From the NCBI GenBank assembly GCA_963855995.1, contig OY979730.1:682501-746500 (forward strand): a stretch of DNA of 64,000 nucleotides, written 5' to 3'. The DNA is from Muricea muricata (Eukaryota > Cnidaria > Anthozoa > Malacalcyonacea > Plexauridae). Under the pieces are notes generated by a model. It made no database searches, was not told the origin of the DNA, and was given only the letters and a program-made list of their open reading frames with translations. Below, in pieces: positions 14,065 through 26,800 of the stretch (position 1 is its first letter; each line of letters begins with the position of its first letter). A program made the position numbers and the translations under genes.

Positions 14065-14768
14065 TACACACTGTAAGAACGTCTTTCTTTGACCGTTACT
14101 TTCTGTGACCGTTACTTCTGTCTCAGAAACATTTTCTCCATGTAGGATTGGAAATGATGCATAGGAAAATTTTCTACTTTATAATAAAGTCATCAGTTCT
14201 AGCTGAAAGCTCATAAACGAAGGAAAGTTAGACCCGTTCTGCGAAAAATGCTCTTGCGTGAAAACTTGTCTTAATACAAGTTTAACTGGTTTTACAGAGG
14301 ATAAACTAGTTTTGATTGTTTTGACAAGATGACTCATCTTCCTCCCACAGCTTGCAAGTAAGCAGGTTTACATAACAATATCTTTAAATCGTTTGCCTAA
14401 GTGACACGGAGTTGACACCGCATAATAAATGCTTCAGAATGTGCACCTGCAATAATTTTTCTGCAAAGGTCTTTACATCTTTTTTATATCTCGCTTGGCT
14501 CACGAGATATTTTGACCCCAGCATGAGAGCTGTCGGCCATCTTGGATGAATTATTGAGTTCATTCCGTGACGTAATAAAGTACAAGGAACAAACAACAGT
14601 TCGCATGTCTCGAAATATCTCAAGCAGAGGCAAACAAGATATGGAGATCTGTGACAGGCTTTGTCAGTTATTTCAAAAGCTCTTTCAAATGAGCAAAAAA
14701 TACTTTTTGTTGCCCTTTAAACATTTCGCAAAGAAGAAATCAGCAGCACCTATTTTTTTAATCTAGAA

Positions 14769-14907
14769 AATAGCACTTATGCGGGTTTTCCCTGAGATTA
14801 TTGTCCTCACCACCAAGCCTCGTATTGACGCATACGTTCTCTTTACATGAAAGTAAGACTTGGTGGTGAGGACAATAGCTTTAGGGAAAACCCGCATAAG
14901 TGCTATT
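14769..14907. mobile_element. Foldback element
   Basis: Inverted arms of about 49 bases (14769-14817 and 14858-14907), starting AATAGCACTTATGCGGGTTT, with a small mismatch in the middle and a loop of about 40 bases. It is probably a MITE. No target duplication was seen. Confidence 0.7.
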
Positions 14908-15194
14908 GGAATCATCACTAATAAGATTTTAGATTTTTCCCTCTTTCATGACCATGAAGAAAGATATTTTTTCAAAGTTTAATGCTACGTTTTGCAGTGC
15001 ACGCTTCCCACCCAAAGCACTACACAAATTGTGCAATATATAGCCCACGCCTTTGAACGTTGTTATATGACGTCGACCATGTTCTGTTGCACGTAGTTTT
15101 GTGTGGCCACTTTATGCTAAGTGTTGGACAGCGATGTCAATGCAAATAAATCACTTGAAAAATATTTCTACATCAATTTGCTTCTTTAGACAAC

Positions 15195-18100
15195 ATGCTC
15201 TTGACGTTTCTGAGCACAATACTTCTCGTCGGTTCAACCAACGGCTATTCTGGTGACTGTAAGATACCTAACAATACTATATACAAAAATAAATTAAGAT
15301 AGTATATCATACCACATCATGATCATTCCATACCATACTATGATCACACCATACCATACCATAACGTACCACACCACACCATAACATACCATACCATACC
15401 ATACCATACCATACCATACCATACCATACCATACCATACCATACCATACCATACCATACCATACCATACCATACCATACCATACCATACCATACCATACC
15501 ATACCATACCATACCATACCATACCATACCATACCATACCATACCATACCATACCATACCATACCATACCATACCATACCATACCATACCATACCATACC
15601 ATACCATACCATACCATACCATACCATACCATACCATACCATACCATACCATACCATACCATAATCATACCATACCATATCATATTATTCTGAAATTCTA
15701 CATGCATTAACAAATATTTTGTAACCAAACGTGCCCTGTAACTTTGACCAATCTTCGTTTAAGCTCCTGGAAACTGTACTGATATAATTCAAGTGGATGG
15801 AAGCAAACAATGTAACTTCTGGTGGCTTGGAAATTGTCGGAAGCACAAATGTAATCAAAAACGACAAATGGAAGATCAAGTGTTATGTTTTAAAGCCAAG
15901 TCTGATCGGGTTCAGATCGGTTGCAATATGAGATTACATTATCATTGTCCTTTTTCGGATATGAATCTGCGTGTCTACGATGGCTGCAATGGAACCAGCC
16001 TCGATTCAGAAAGAATTCAGCTGAGTGTGAAAGAGCGGTCGTGCAAATGGACGTCAAAGAAAACTAATTGCCTAAAAGTGGTATTGCCTAGAAGTAGGGA
16101 CTGGAAGGAATGCCTCTATTGTCAACTTGCCGGCGACAAAGGTATAAGGCAAAAGAATAATTTGTTAAGTTTACAAAGATCGTATGCCTAAAATGCATGA
16201 AATTGACTTCATGATTGGACCCTCCCCAGTCCACCCACTTGTTTAGGGCTGGCTGCGCCCCTGACTCAGTTAACTTGCTCCAATCCCGATATGATCGTTA
16301 TTGTCATCGTTACTTGGTTGCAATAACAAGGTAGATCTTGCCAATTTCAAACTCCTTTATACTGGAGACACGCGAGGAATTTAGAAAACACATGAATGCA
16401 CAATGACAAGACTGCGAGCATGATACGTGGAAGAACAAAAACAAATTTAAGAGAAAATTCTTTCTGCTTTGTCTTCGTAAACCTCTGAGGAAAAGCTATC
16501 CTTTGTTATATTGCTTATGCTTATGTCGCTAGTGAGGACAGACTATAATTTTGCCGGAACAATATTCCCTAGTGTTCCCAGGGCTCAAAAAATGACGAGA
16601 CAGTATACTATATTAACGCATTCACACTGAATTTTACAGGTGGTTGGGATTCCCGTCGGTATTCCCGTCGGCATGCACCATCTACGAGGCGAAAGACACG
16701 TCATCGTTCTCCTGTAAATGCTCGTACTGTACCTCGTGCACCAGCACCACCACGTACTACCAGACCGCCACGTAAGTGCATTTAAAATTTGAAATCCCTT
16801 GGTGAACATGCCAAAGTATCGATAAAATGCCAATTTTTGGAACAAGCATCACAGAATGGACTGCGCGTTTAGATTCTTTCACGTTGGGGTTGGTTCACAA
16901 GCGTACCATTTCACGTGCACGCTTAAAAATTCTCTTACACTGCTGGTTCAGAATCTGCTTGTGAAAAGTTTCCTTCACACTGCTTTGTCCGTGTTTGTTG
17001 GAATAAGTTTGGAACAAGCTGTTTACAGCTTGTAACGAGCTTGATGGCATCATCAGACTTTTACAAGGTTGCTATAACAAGTGTGGTATAATGCTGATAT
17101 AGCAAAAATGTTACAAGGTTGAAGAAATCAGGTTGTTATAATTAGTATTGCTATATCATGATGTTCGAACTATCTTGCGACATGTGTGATAATGCCATCA
17201 AGCTTGTTGCAAGCTTGCTCCAAACCAACGATACAACTCGAACGCTAACTCATTACAACAGTTCAGTTGTGGGTAAAGCCAAGTCAGTTTTTCTGAGTTT
17301 TGGGACGAAATACTTCACGCCAAAGATTGGACCATTTATCAAATTGAAGCTATTAAAAAGTTACATTTAATATAAAAAAATCAAAACTTAATTTAGACAA
17401 AAAAGAAATGCCTTAAAAATACGAAAACAACTGCAATTTGGAAAAATACGGCAAACAAGATGTTTGCTTAGGGAATTCTTTTCACATAAGAGTTGCTTCA
17501 CGTATGGGTTCTGAGGGATTGTTTCACGTAGGGGTTGGTGTTTTGGTGAACTGCAACTAAATACATTACGCATTCATATCTAACCGTAGTCGAGAAATAA
17601 TTGTGCGTTTACATCATTCTTTCAGCATGCAAGGAGCAGACATTTCGCAGAGAGCGTGGCAATTTCAGCTCGCCCAATTATCCCTCTTCCTATCCGAAGA
17701 ACCTGGACTGTATTTACAAAATCGAACGCCCAGAAAATGCAAGAATTCAGCTGACGTTCCAGTTAGTATAATGATATGCAGAACGTGTTGTATAGACTGC
17801 AGATAGCAAGGATCGATATCACAGTAAAACCCCGTCATAAAAGAACCAGTGGGTTAAGAACCGTCACTAGCCTGAAATTTGGACAATGCAAGAGCCACTT
17901 CAGGCTAGCAAATGAAACTGGTTCTTGAAAAACCCTCTTAAACCTTTAGCCGAATTAATAAGCTGACACTAGGAACAAAAAAAAAACACTGTAACCTTGC
18001 TAGCATCAACTATTTTTTGAATGGATATAAGAATCAGTTAAGAAGCATGTTGGCCTGATTACTTTCCAAGTTCAGCTACATAAGAACCATCTGTGTACGC

Positions 18101-20516
18101 GAAATTTGACAAAAAAATTCTCGTCAACTTTTACGAGGCCGCATGAATTAAGTACGTAAACAAGCAATTCCGTTGTCAAGTGTACTTTGTTGCATGTACA
18201 CACGAGCAAATTTCCATGTTGAAAAGCTGGTACGATTATCTTTTAAACCCGACTCCTTTTGAAGGAAAAATAGTCAGTATTCTCTATATTGGAAATATTC
18301 TCGCTTACACACGAGCAAATAAAACTTGTCAAGGAAAACTTGCTCGTCTGTACGGAGCTTCACTGTCCGAGACTGTCGACTGAACGAAATTTACTCGTGA
18401 ACCACGCTCGACAGACCTGAAAAGGAGATCAAACTGCTCGGAACGACCAAACTAAAAGATTTTAAATCGCCTAAATTTTTGTACCATGCCAGAATTAGAA
18501 GAAACTGAAATAGAAGTTTAAGAAATTTGTTTTGTTTCGTCTTAGAGCAGTGGATCTGCCATCGCGGATACGTGGTGATTGCAAGGGAGATATCATCAAA
18601 GTTTACGACGGAACCGCCTCGTGGGCACCTTTAAAAAGAGATGTCTGTGGCAGAGAGGCTGCAAACATCATATCGTCAGGAAATAGACTGAAAATAAGGT
18701 TTCGCTCAGGTCAACGGGGCGGAGGATATGGAGGATTCAAAGCGATATACGGCCCTTATCCAGACAGCACACGTAAGACTTTGAAACTATCATTAACTAG
18801 GGTCCTTTGATTGGCAAGAACATTTGCTCATTTGAAAAAGCCTTTTCAAATAACTAACGAAGCCTGTTAAAAATTACTCGTAGTAAATTAAGCGACAAAT
18901 AATAGTTTGCCAAAATGCTTTTACTCAATGCCGAATATCAAATAGCAAATAGACACGAGTTGCTGGTCTGACTAACAGGAGAATAAAAATTAATTTTGCT
19001 GTTTTTAATCAGTTATATCTTTGTTTTCTTTTATGCAACTCGTTGAAACTTTGCAATTGTGTTTGGCGAAGTAAATCTAAAGATATAGCTATTTAAGAAC
19101 TAAATGAATGGATTTCGATTGACAAATAGTGTCAGACTCCCATCAGTGGATTACTTTTGGATTTCGGAAATATCCTTATAAACATTTTCCATCAGACATG
19201 CAATGCCATTAAAATCTCCTGTCATCATTATATTACAGCAACCAAAGATGATGCGCAAAAGGTGACTGGCGTGGTGATTGGAACAGCATGTGGTCTTGTG
19301 TTTATTGCTGTCACCGTTCTGGCTCTCTGTAATTCTCGTAGATTGAGCTTCCTGCATTTTCGAAGAAGAGACGACGACGTCCAGTCCAGCTACGTGCAGG
19401 ACGCGGTACAGGATCGAGCTCCACCCGCTTACGATGAAGGTATGTGAGAGAAGGACAGAACCAGAAGAGCCACTGAATTGAAGCCAGTTTGATTCACTTT
19501 CACTGAGTTGGATTGGGTCGTATATCTAATTGAAGCTATCGAAATGTTGTCTGAATACTTAGTCTAAAACGTTGGGCGGGAGTCTGCAGCGCTTTACAAA
19601 ATTGCGGTTGTTTTCTTATTTTTAGGTATTTCTTTTTTCGCTTCAGTAAAGTGTTAAACTCTCGGGACAGCGAATTTTTCGTTGTTCTCTGCCGTGTCAC
19701 ATTGATATGAATCTACTTTTTTCACATCTCTGAGGGTGGTTCTGAGATAAGACTATTACGACTTTTTGCCTTAAGTCTTAATAGATTTACTTCGATATAC
19801 GACCCAAATTTAAGTGTTAATTAGATTTTAGTTAGTTCAACTCATAAAACTTGCTTAGTTTTATCCTATGGACCGGACTAAAGTTGTATGAACTCGTGTT
19901 GTGATTTCGAGTATCAGCAACTGTTAACTTTGTACTGGTTCAGATTTTGTCGAGTTCCTTGCCTGTTCTGACTCGTCATCGTCTTCCGTGGATGATTTAT
20001 TTCATTCTGAATCGAATTTGTTTCGTTTTAGTGATGAACTCGCCCGAGAAATATCCGATTGCTAACGAAAAGCCACCACCTCCTTATCCTGGGATTATTT
20101 TGCGCGTAGACCCTGAGCACGAAGTGCTGATATCCGACCAGTCACGAGACATCGAGGAGGTTGAGCGTGCGTCTGACATCGACTCGAATGACGTATCCGA
20201 AAGTCATGATGACGTCATCAGGGAAGCTGATGTAGATGTCAGGGAAGGTGGCGTCAGCAAGAATGACATCACAGAAAGCGACGTCAGAAGTGGAAGTGAT
20301 GTCGAAGATGATACACGCGCGGATACACGCGACGAAGGCACACGAATCAACGACAATGGCGCGACAGGAGCTGAAAGTATCCTCGTAAAACAAAGCCATA
20401 TTGTATCAGACGACGACGCCGCCACAGCAAACGAAGATCTGGATGATGCTGCTAGTGTAATGACAATTAAATCCTCGGTACATGAATATCCGAATGCAAT
20501 CTCCACCGATGTTTAA
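15195..20516 (+). CDS. CUB-domain single-pass membrane protein with PPxY tail (paralog B)
   Basis: Seven exons: 15195-15258, 15794-16141, 16640-16771, 17626-17761, 18546-18772, 19239-19439 and 20032-20516. They give 530 residues. Exon 1 is a signal peptide (MLLTFLSTILLVGSTNG). Exon 2 encodes a module of about 116 residues with 11 Cys that I do not recognise. Exon 3 is a basic Arg/Pro/Thr linker. Exons 4-5 (about 182-302) form a CUB domain: Cys near the start, NFSSPNYPSSYPKNLDC, IIKVYDG, a Cys after the YDG strand, and LKIRFRSG. A helix at about 311-333 spans the membrane. The tail has PPAYDEVM across the exon 6/7 junction, PPPPYPGI at about 384-391, and a long Asp/Ser/Val-rich acidic end. CUB domains bind protein or carbohydrate ligands outside the cell; PPxY motifs recruit WW-domain proteins. 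The architecture recalls the LRP10/LRP12 style of receptor without LDLa repeats. The ligand is unknown. Confidence 0.87.
15371..15670. repeat. ATACC pentanucleotide satellite in paralog B intron 1
   Basis: About 270-300 bases of nearly pure (ATACC)n, degenerating at both edges (CACACCATA, ATCATACC). The minus strand reads as three overlapping open frames encoding Met-Val-Trp-Tyr-Gly repeats. These come from the period-5 repeat, not from a gene. Confidence 0.98.
16960..17240. repeat. Degenerate ACAAGCTTGT-type repeat
   Basis: Repeated short motifs such as GGAACAAGCTG, TTACAGCTTGTAACGAGCTTG, ACAAGGTTG and AAGCTTGTTGCAAGCTTG occur in both orientations. It lies in paralog B intron 3. A related stretch lies at 61430-61690. 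Confidence 0.55.
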
Positions 20517-20807
20517 AACATCACTCATTAAAAATGCACGAAGTTTCCTATACCATGCACATACATATTTAGAATTCATATGGGATGACATTCCCAGTCC
20601 GATTACAGCCGCATTTTATTTCTAATGTATATACCACGAGTTTCATCTCTAGATCAAGACTTGGAGTTACCACGGAGCTATAATTTGATGGGGGGGGGGG
20701 GGGGGAGGAGGAAGGGGCATCTAAAATGCGTCTAAAATTTTAAGTTTGAATTTATGCTGAAGCGGTGTAAAAAACCCAAAATATACTTGTGACTGTGGGT
20801 TTACTAG

Positions 20808-20813
20808 AATAAA
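20808..20813 (+). terminator. Possible polyadenylation signal of paralog B
   Basis: AATAAA lies about 290 bases after the stop codon, in AT-rich sequence and after a 16-base G run. Confidence 0.4.
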
Positions 20814-21564
20814 AAGCACAGTTCGACCAGAGAACTTCAGTTTTCATGACGCGTGAATCGGCAATTTTTTCTGCGGGCGTGAATCAGTTTCTCAAGTTTT
20901 TCGTGATCCGTGAAATGATCAATTATTTTGGCGCAAAACTGTTAGAAGGTATTGGGGGCGTTCCAATTAGATTTAGCATATCATTTGTGGCGCGGTTCTT
21001 CGATAATGTGGAACCAAGTTTTACGAGAAAACAAGTAAGTAATAGATGTAAAAATATTAACGTAGAAGCGATGTTTTTTTTGAACGAATAACTGCACAAT
21101 TAAAATAGAGCAACTGATAAAGCACAATAAGCAATGTATAATAAGAATATAATTTTAAGCATTTTCTATCACTTGGAGCATGTTAATCCTAAGTTTTTGT
21201 AGATTAGAAATAAAGTTGACAATGTAGCTCTAAAATGAAATTCTTTCCAATCCAGTTTGTTCTTAGTTCCTACTGGTATTCGGATTTCTTCTCCCCCCTC
21301 CCCCAGGTTCCTGACTAGACCCTTTCTGAAATAAAACAAACCCTGTTTTAGCGTAAATTTATTGATTAAATATGTACATATACCTTATTACATAAATTTA
21401 GGATGCAAATAACAACAGGTACGATCACAACAAATATATATGCTACCTATGTGGAGCTTAAATATTAAAGCCGGTTGCAATTTCGTACTCTCCTCTCATT
21501 ACCGGCCGTCGATTTTGAAGAGCGAAAAAGCCACAAGCTATTTACGATTATAGTAATATTTACA

Positions 21565-21640
21565 AGGTGTTTTAAAATGTAAATATATCCAAGAATAAGC
21601 TGTAGTAATTTATTTTGACTTACGCTAGATCCGCTACTGC
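21565..21640. mobile_element. Truncated copy of the 26759 MITE family
   Basis: The stretch ending TTATTTTGACTTACGCTAGA and TCCGCTACTG matches the reverse complement of the left end of the element at 26759-26961, including interior sequence (AAGGTGTTTTAAAATGTAAA). The other terminus was not found. Confidence 0.65.
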
Positions 21641-23801
21641 TTCGGGGTATCCCTTCTGGGTATTCCCTATTCTGTGGTTAGACAAAAAAAAATCCCTGGA
21701 AAATATGAACACATCTAAGACAAACATAGACTCAAACTACAGCGAGTGAAGGCCAATTCGCATGAGCGATGTTTATTGCGAGTTTGAGAGACATTTTCTA
21801 CATTTGATGGATGTGAAAGAGTGGTTTAGCGTTAAGGCTCCGGGATGAGAGAGGCCAGTGGCACACTAGTGGTTCACTAGAGGTAAGATCAGTAACTGAC
21901 CCACTCGATCATATCGTCAAAATGTAGGAAATCGTACGTTAACTGGCAGCGAAAATCGCGCGTGCGAAATGGCCTCAAGATATTCAAAATAAAATGTGCG
22001 GCAAGTTAAAGGCATCAGCGGCATTTGGCCGAAGAAAGCATAGAGATACTAAAGTTACTTTACAGAAAGAGGATTGGTCATTTGTGGCCAAAGCCTCCCT
22101 CGTATTTTATCGATATTTGACCAACCAGATAAACTCAGTCAAATGGCCAATGCAGCTGCAAACTAATCGGGAAACAAAACAGAATTTTGGATTGGGAGAT
22201 TATGGGATATACTACTCAATAGGAAAAGGAATTTCATTGAAATTGGAGTGTACATCACGGAAATTCCTAACGGGAGTAACTCCTACAAATACGGAACTGT
22301 TCTGGTCAAAAATTCGGCTTTATTTCCCGAAATTACACAATGTAAAAAACTCGATTTTATTCGCGCTAGACGTGATGACGCGGGAGGAATAGAAAGGTCT
22401 GGAACCTAATTCCCAGTCACCACGTGTTATGAGACAACACTTTCTGGTGTTCGGTTGTTAACCCAACCAGGGGTCTGGCACGAGCAAAATCTACACTCAT
22501 TTTCCTCACATTACCTTTCTGCCGACGTAACGAAAAAATTAACACGACCCGGTTCAGGCGTCGAACGTTCATGTCCCAAACACGCTGACCGCAAAAGATA
22601 ACTTTATAGAATACAGCTTTCCAGCCAAAGAAGAAAGGCTTGAACTGTCCAGTAATCTTGGCAGATCAGTGTGCCATTGGATGGCACACGAATGTTTAGA
22701 CGCCTGATACGGGCTAGCAGATATTATTGTTACAATACGGATTCACGTCCGGAGTCTTTGCGATCTATTAATGAAACTGCCTAAAGAAAAAATGAATTTA
22801 AATCCCTTGTAAGTTTTTAGGATGAACATGAAAATCAGTTCAGTTTTGTGAAAACATCACGGAAATTTAATATTGCAAAGCTTGCAAGTTATTGCACTGA
22901 TGCGGTGTTTCCACAAAACGAAACAAATATAGAAATAAATTTACTAGCTTGGAAGAATAAATTCAAAGCCACTCCACACGGGTGAAAAAAATAGACGGGC
23001 TCTTTCTTGAGCGAGCAGTCGAAACAAATTTTTCCTTAACAAAGTCAAGACCCATCTATAGAACCAGTTTTTAAAATGAGTTTTGCATATCCTGGATACG
23101 GACTTCTCTTTTTTTAGACAATTATCGTTCTTGCTTCCGATGTTATCTCGAGTAAGCATCCTACCCACATACCTGTGAAATATTCGGACCCTAGGTACCG
23201 ACGCTACCTGCAAGTGCCCGAGACTAACTAAAATCGTTGATCAGAAGGTCTCATGCATGTTTAGGTAATGTAACAAGTGTTGTGTGGTTCGACTTTTTTC
23301 CTGTTCTGTGGCCGATTTAATTTCTTTATTCTTATTGATTAACTGACTTCTTGTATGTTTGATACATGACGATTTTCGAGCAATTCGATTTGATCATTAT
23401 TCGGTCATCTTTGGCAATACGATACACAACTCAAAAAACATTGTTCGGTACCCTATGCATGTTGCAGTTTGTAAACTTCAAGCAAAGCGGATAGTTTGAA
23501 CCACGCAGGGCTAACTGCAATTTTTGGGTAAAGGTTCGTTTTTACTCCGAGCATTCAGGTCAAGGATCATTTCTACTCTGTCGAACGGTCATTTCGACTT
23601 GAAGATGGTCCCAATGAGGAGTGAAAATTACACTTTACGGAATTTCTGATGTCTTGTGAAGAGTCGCATTACTCCTGGAAGAGTCCAAAAATTCCGAAAG
23701 CCAACAAGGAGTATAATGTCACTCTTTTGGAGACTCTCAGTCACAAATTAAAGTTTCAGTTGATTATTATAGATCAGTGTAGCAAAAGGTCAAGTATTAC
23801 C

Positions 23802-26800
23802 TCATATTACCTCATCATCTTTTGAGCCCAGAGCCTCTTCGTGGCTAGTCAGCGGTATTCGAGAGAGGTTTGGTGTAATAGTCCCGGCGGGTTCATCATC
23901 ATCTTCAATTTTAACTGTATCCGCACCCCGACTCTTGTACGGACAGTAGCCGAAGTAGCGGACGATCGCGACCCCGGGAATACAGGCAAGCGGCAAAAAT
24001 ATCATAAGCACGATACAAAAATATGCACCTCCCGTGTACTGGGCGGGCACTTTATCACCCTAAAAAGGAGCAATGGTACATTAACCATCAGTATCCACTT
24101 GTACCCTTAAACACGCACATATTCGCGAACATCCCTAGTCATCACGTATACTCATAAACATCCTTAGTCATCACCTGTACACAAACATTCCTGCTCATCA
24201 CCTCTTAATACAAAGATCCCTAGTCGCCACCTGTACTCACCAACATCCCTAGTCACCACCTGTATTCACCAATATCTCTAGTCGCCACCTGCACTCGCTC
24301 TGCTATCTACCTCTACTCCCATTAACTCCCAAAGATCTCATACGATCCTACCTTCAACACGTCCCATCGCTGATATCCAATTCCTTTGATGATCATATCA
24401 ATCACATTTGCGAAAAACACGACGATAATAAACAATGGTGCAAGGAATTTCCAGCAAATTTTCCAGTACCAGCCTGGCTTTTCATTCAACATGTATTCCA
24501 CGTCAAGCTCGAACCTAAGAGCGGAAAAATCAAGAAAGACAACTACAGCAACAATATTAATCGTTTTTATGTAATCACAGTCGTTTGTTCAACCACACGG
24601 TCGTTCACAAGTCTTTTATTCAAATGAAAAACTTGTTTTGGGCTGACGAAAACAGGCTTGAACAAAGTTTTTCTGCCAATATTGTTCAGTGTTGTCAACA
24701 ATATTGTTCGGCATTATAGAGCCCGAATTAGCCTGCAATCAGGTGTGATAATGTGGGCAGCAAAACATTGTAGGTCTGCACAAACGTACTTGTCCAGTCC
24801 ATAGACCCATGCGACCGCGATCAATTCGAAGAACGCGATGGTGAGCAGCGGTATAGTGCCAGAATAATCATTGAACAATTCCAACCAGTATACACCGGAC
24901 TCCGTACAGAACGTCAGGCCAATGATGTAAGAAACCAAGCATACCACAGCTGAAATTCATTTTACGAACAAAACCTTAGATGTTTTGTTGCACATATAAA
25001 GGGGGGGGGGGGGGTGTGTAGAAACCCATTTTCGAGTTTTTAATCACTTATATCTTTTGTTTTCATCAAATAACCTTTTTGGGACTCAGTGTGCACGGTG
25101 TCGTTTCTGAGCGATTTCATTTTGAATTATTTCAAAATGGTCCAGACTTGCTGACATATGTGCACATAGTCCTAGGAATCATGTTCAGTAAATCAAATTA
25201 CAAGTCTATAAGAAATTTGCAACTAAAATAGATTACATGTCATGACAAGATCTAGTAGTTTACATGGAAAAACGGATTTCCTTGTTACCTGGATAGAAAC
25301 TGCCTCAAAGAAGAGGACAGAAATTGGATTTTTATTTGTCATCTAACATGGACACGCAGAGTTGGAAAGAGTTTGGTTCTTAATTTTACCTGTGATGTAC
25401 TGTTTCTTCACATTGAAGATCTTCGAATCAAAAAGTGGGGTCACAACACCCTCCAAGGTTCCGAACATACTGCCAAAACCGAGCGTTATCAACATCATGA
25501 AAAACAAGATAGTCCACACATGTGGTGCCGGCATCTGGATGATAGCCTCAGTGAAAGCAATGAATGTCAATCCAGCACCCGATGCGACCTAGAAGACAAC
25601 GTTCATATTATCACACGGCCAAAATTTATGACTTGTAATTACACCGGTCTGTGGCAAATGTTTAATACTCTTACTGTTCGTTTTGTACCTATTTTGTTCA
25701 ACTCCAGCCACTGTAGTCCATATAGTTAACAGTCAATAGTCTTCAAAAAGGTATCCACCGAATAGGATAGAAATTCAGACATAAAAACGACGTCTAAGAT
25801 GAAAAAAGTAGTGTAATGCACAACTTCATATTGCCAACTGATGTCAGTGGCGCCACGAAGAATTACAAATTGCTGCTTCAATATTGACATTTTATGCATT
25901 AAATAACGTACGTATTTCGTTTAAATCGATATGGATGTAACTTTGAAGATCTTTTCCCCCGATAAGCTTAATAAACCATGTATTAATTGTGGTAGAGTCG
26001 AAAAATATTGTTATAAATAGACACAAGTGTTACACGTTCACTTTGTCGTTCATGTTTCTTTGTCGATTTCAGAATTTGTAAAATTGACCAATCACAGCGA
26101 AGCACAAAAGTTCTAAACATTTGCCACAGACCAGATTACAGGTTGTTGAAAACAGGATGGAACAAAATTAATGCTGTTGGGGCAACATTGCTCCTGGTTG
26201 TCAACAATATTGAATCAATACTTTTATTTCGCTCTAATCTGACGGAGTCTGGCTCTAGCCTTTATTTATTCGCCAGGTGTTGAGCAGAACACGAGAAAAA
26301 TAAAGCCTTATATTCGGGCGAATTTTGCTCCTTTTGGGATTAGAACATTTACCTTTGCTAATTCGTCTTCGACATCGCAATCTTTATGACCCTTACACTT
26401 CTGCGTGGCCTAAAGCACAAATAATTACATGGACGGTTGAGTTGGATCGTATTCTACTTTTGAATTTTTCGTTGGCCGACAAAAAATTAAGGTTTTGAAA
26501 TATTGTGGCTTAACCAATGGCCTGCAGTAAATGGTTTCAACGGTTGTCGAGTCCCTGCTATATGTTACTTCTTTTGTATTGTAACGTGTCGTATTCACTG
26601 TGCCTAAAGCTGTTCTCCAGTTCGATCGTATCGTACGATCCTAGTGTAGCTTTTTAGTGAGTAATAGTGCAAGATAGACAACTTAACACACTAGAAAGAG
26701 GTGCAGTCAAGGTGGAAAAAAGACGTTTATTGCATTGTATTGTATTTATGTCATCTACCAGTGGCGGATCTAGCGTAAGTCAAAATAAATTATCACAGCT

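Larger units (their letters stand above)
6967..15189. other. Long region between the paralog A and B start codons
   Basis: No coding gene is supported here. It holds the minisatellite at 7435-7870, a possible MITE at 8208-8576, a candidate 5' exon ending at 9132, a foldback at 10023-10236, a 28-base tandem duplication at 12224-12279, a foldback with target duplication at 13883-14064, and a hairpin at 14769-14907. Short ORFs here show no recognisable protein. If the 9132 exon is real, most of this region is the first intron of paralog B, and A and B are transcribed divergently from about 7.0-9.1 kb. Confidence 0.6.
20517..23801. other. Intergenic region between paralog B and the SLC6 gene
   Basis: The two genes converge here. 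It contains the paralog B 3' UTR, a 16-base poly-G run near 20690, a truncated MITE at 21565-21640, and a possible minus-strand AATAAA at 23325-23330 for the SLC6 gene. A 132-codon open frame at 21994-22392 has no recognisable similarity or splice context. I do not call it a gene. Confidence 0.6.

Noticed and set aside
15294-15728. Long overlapping minus-strand open frames of Met-Val-Trp-Tyr-Gly repeats
   Set aside because: They are produced by the ATACC satellite, which lacks stops in several frames. They lie in an intron of paralog B.
20142-20506. Two minus-strand frames of 85 and 100 codons
   Set aside because: Antisense shadows of the paralog B tail exon.
21994-22392. 132-codon plus-strand frame
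   Set aside because: No recognised domain, splice context or neighbours in frame. It lies between two convergent genes.
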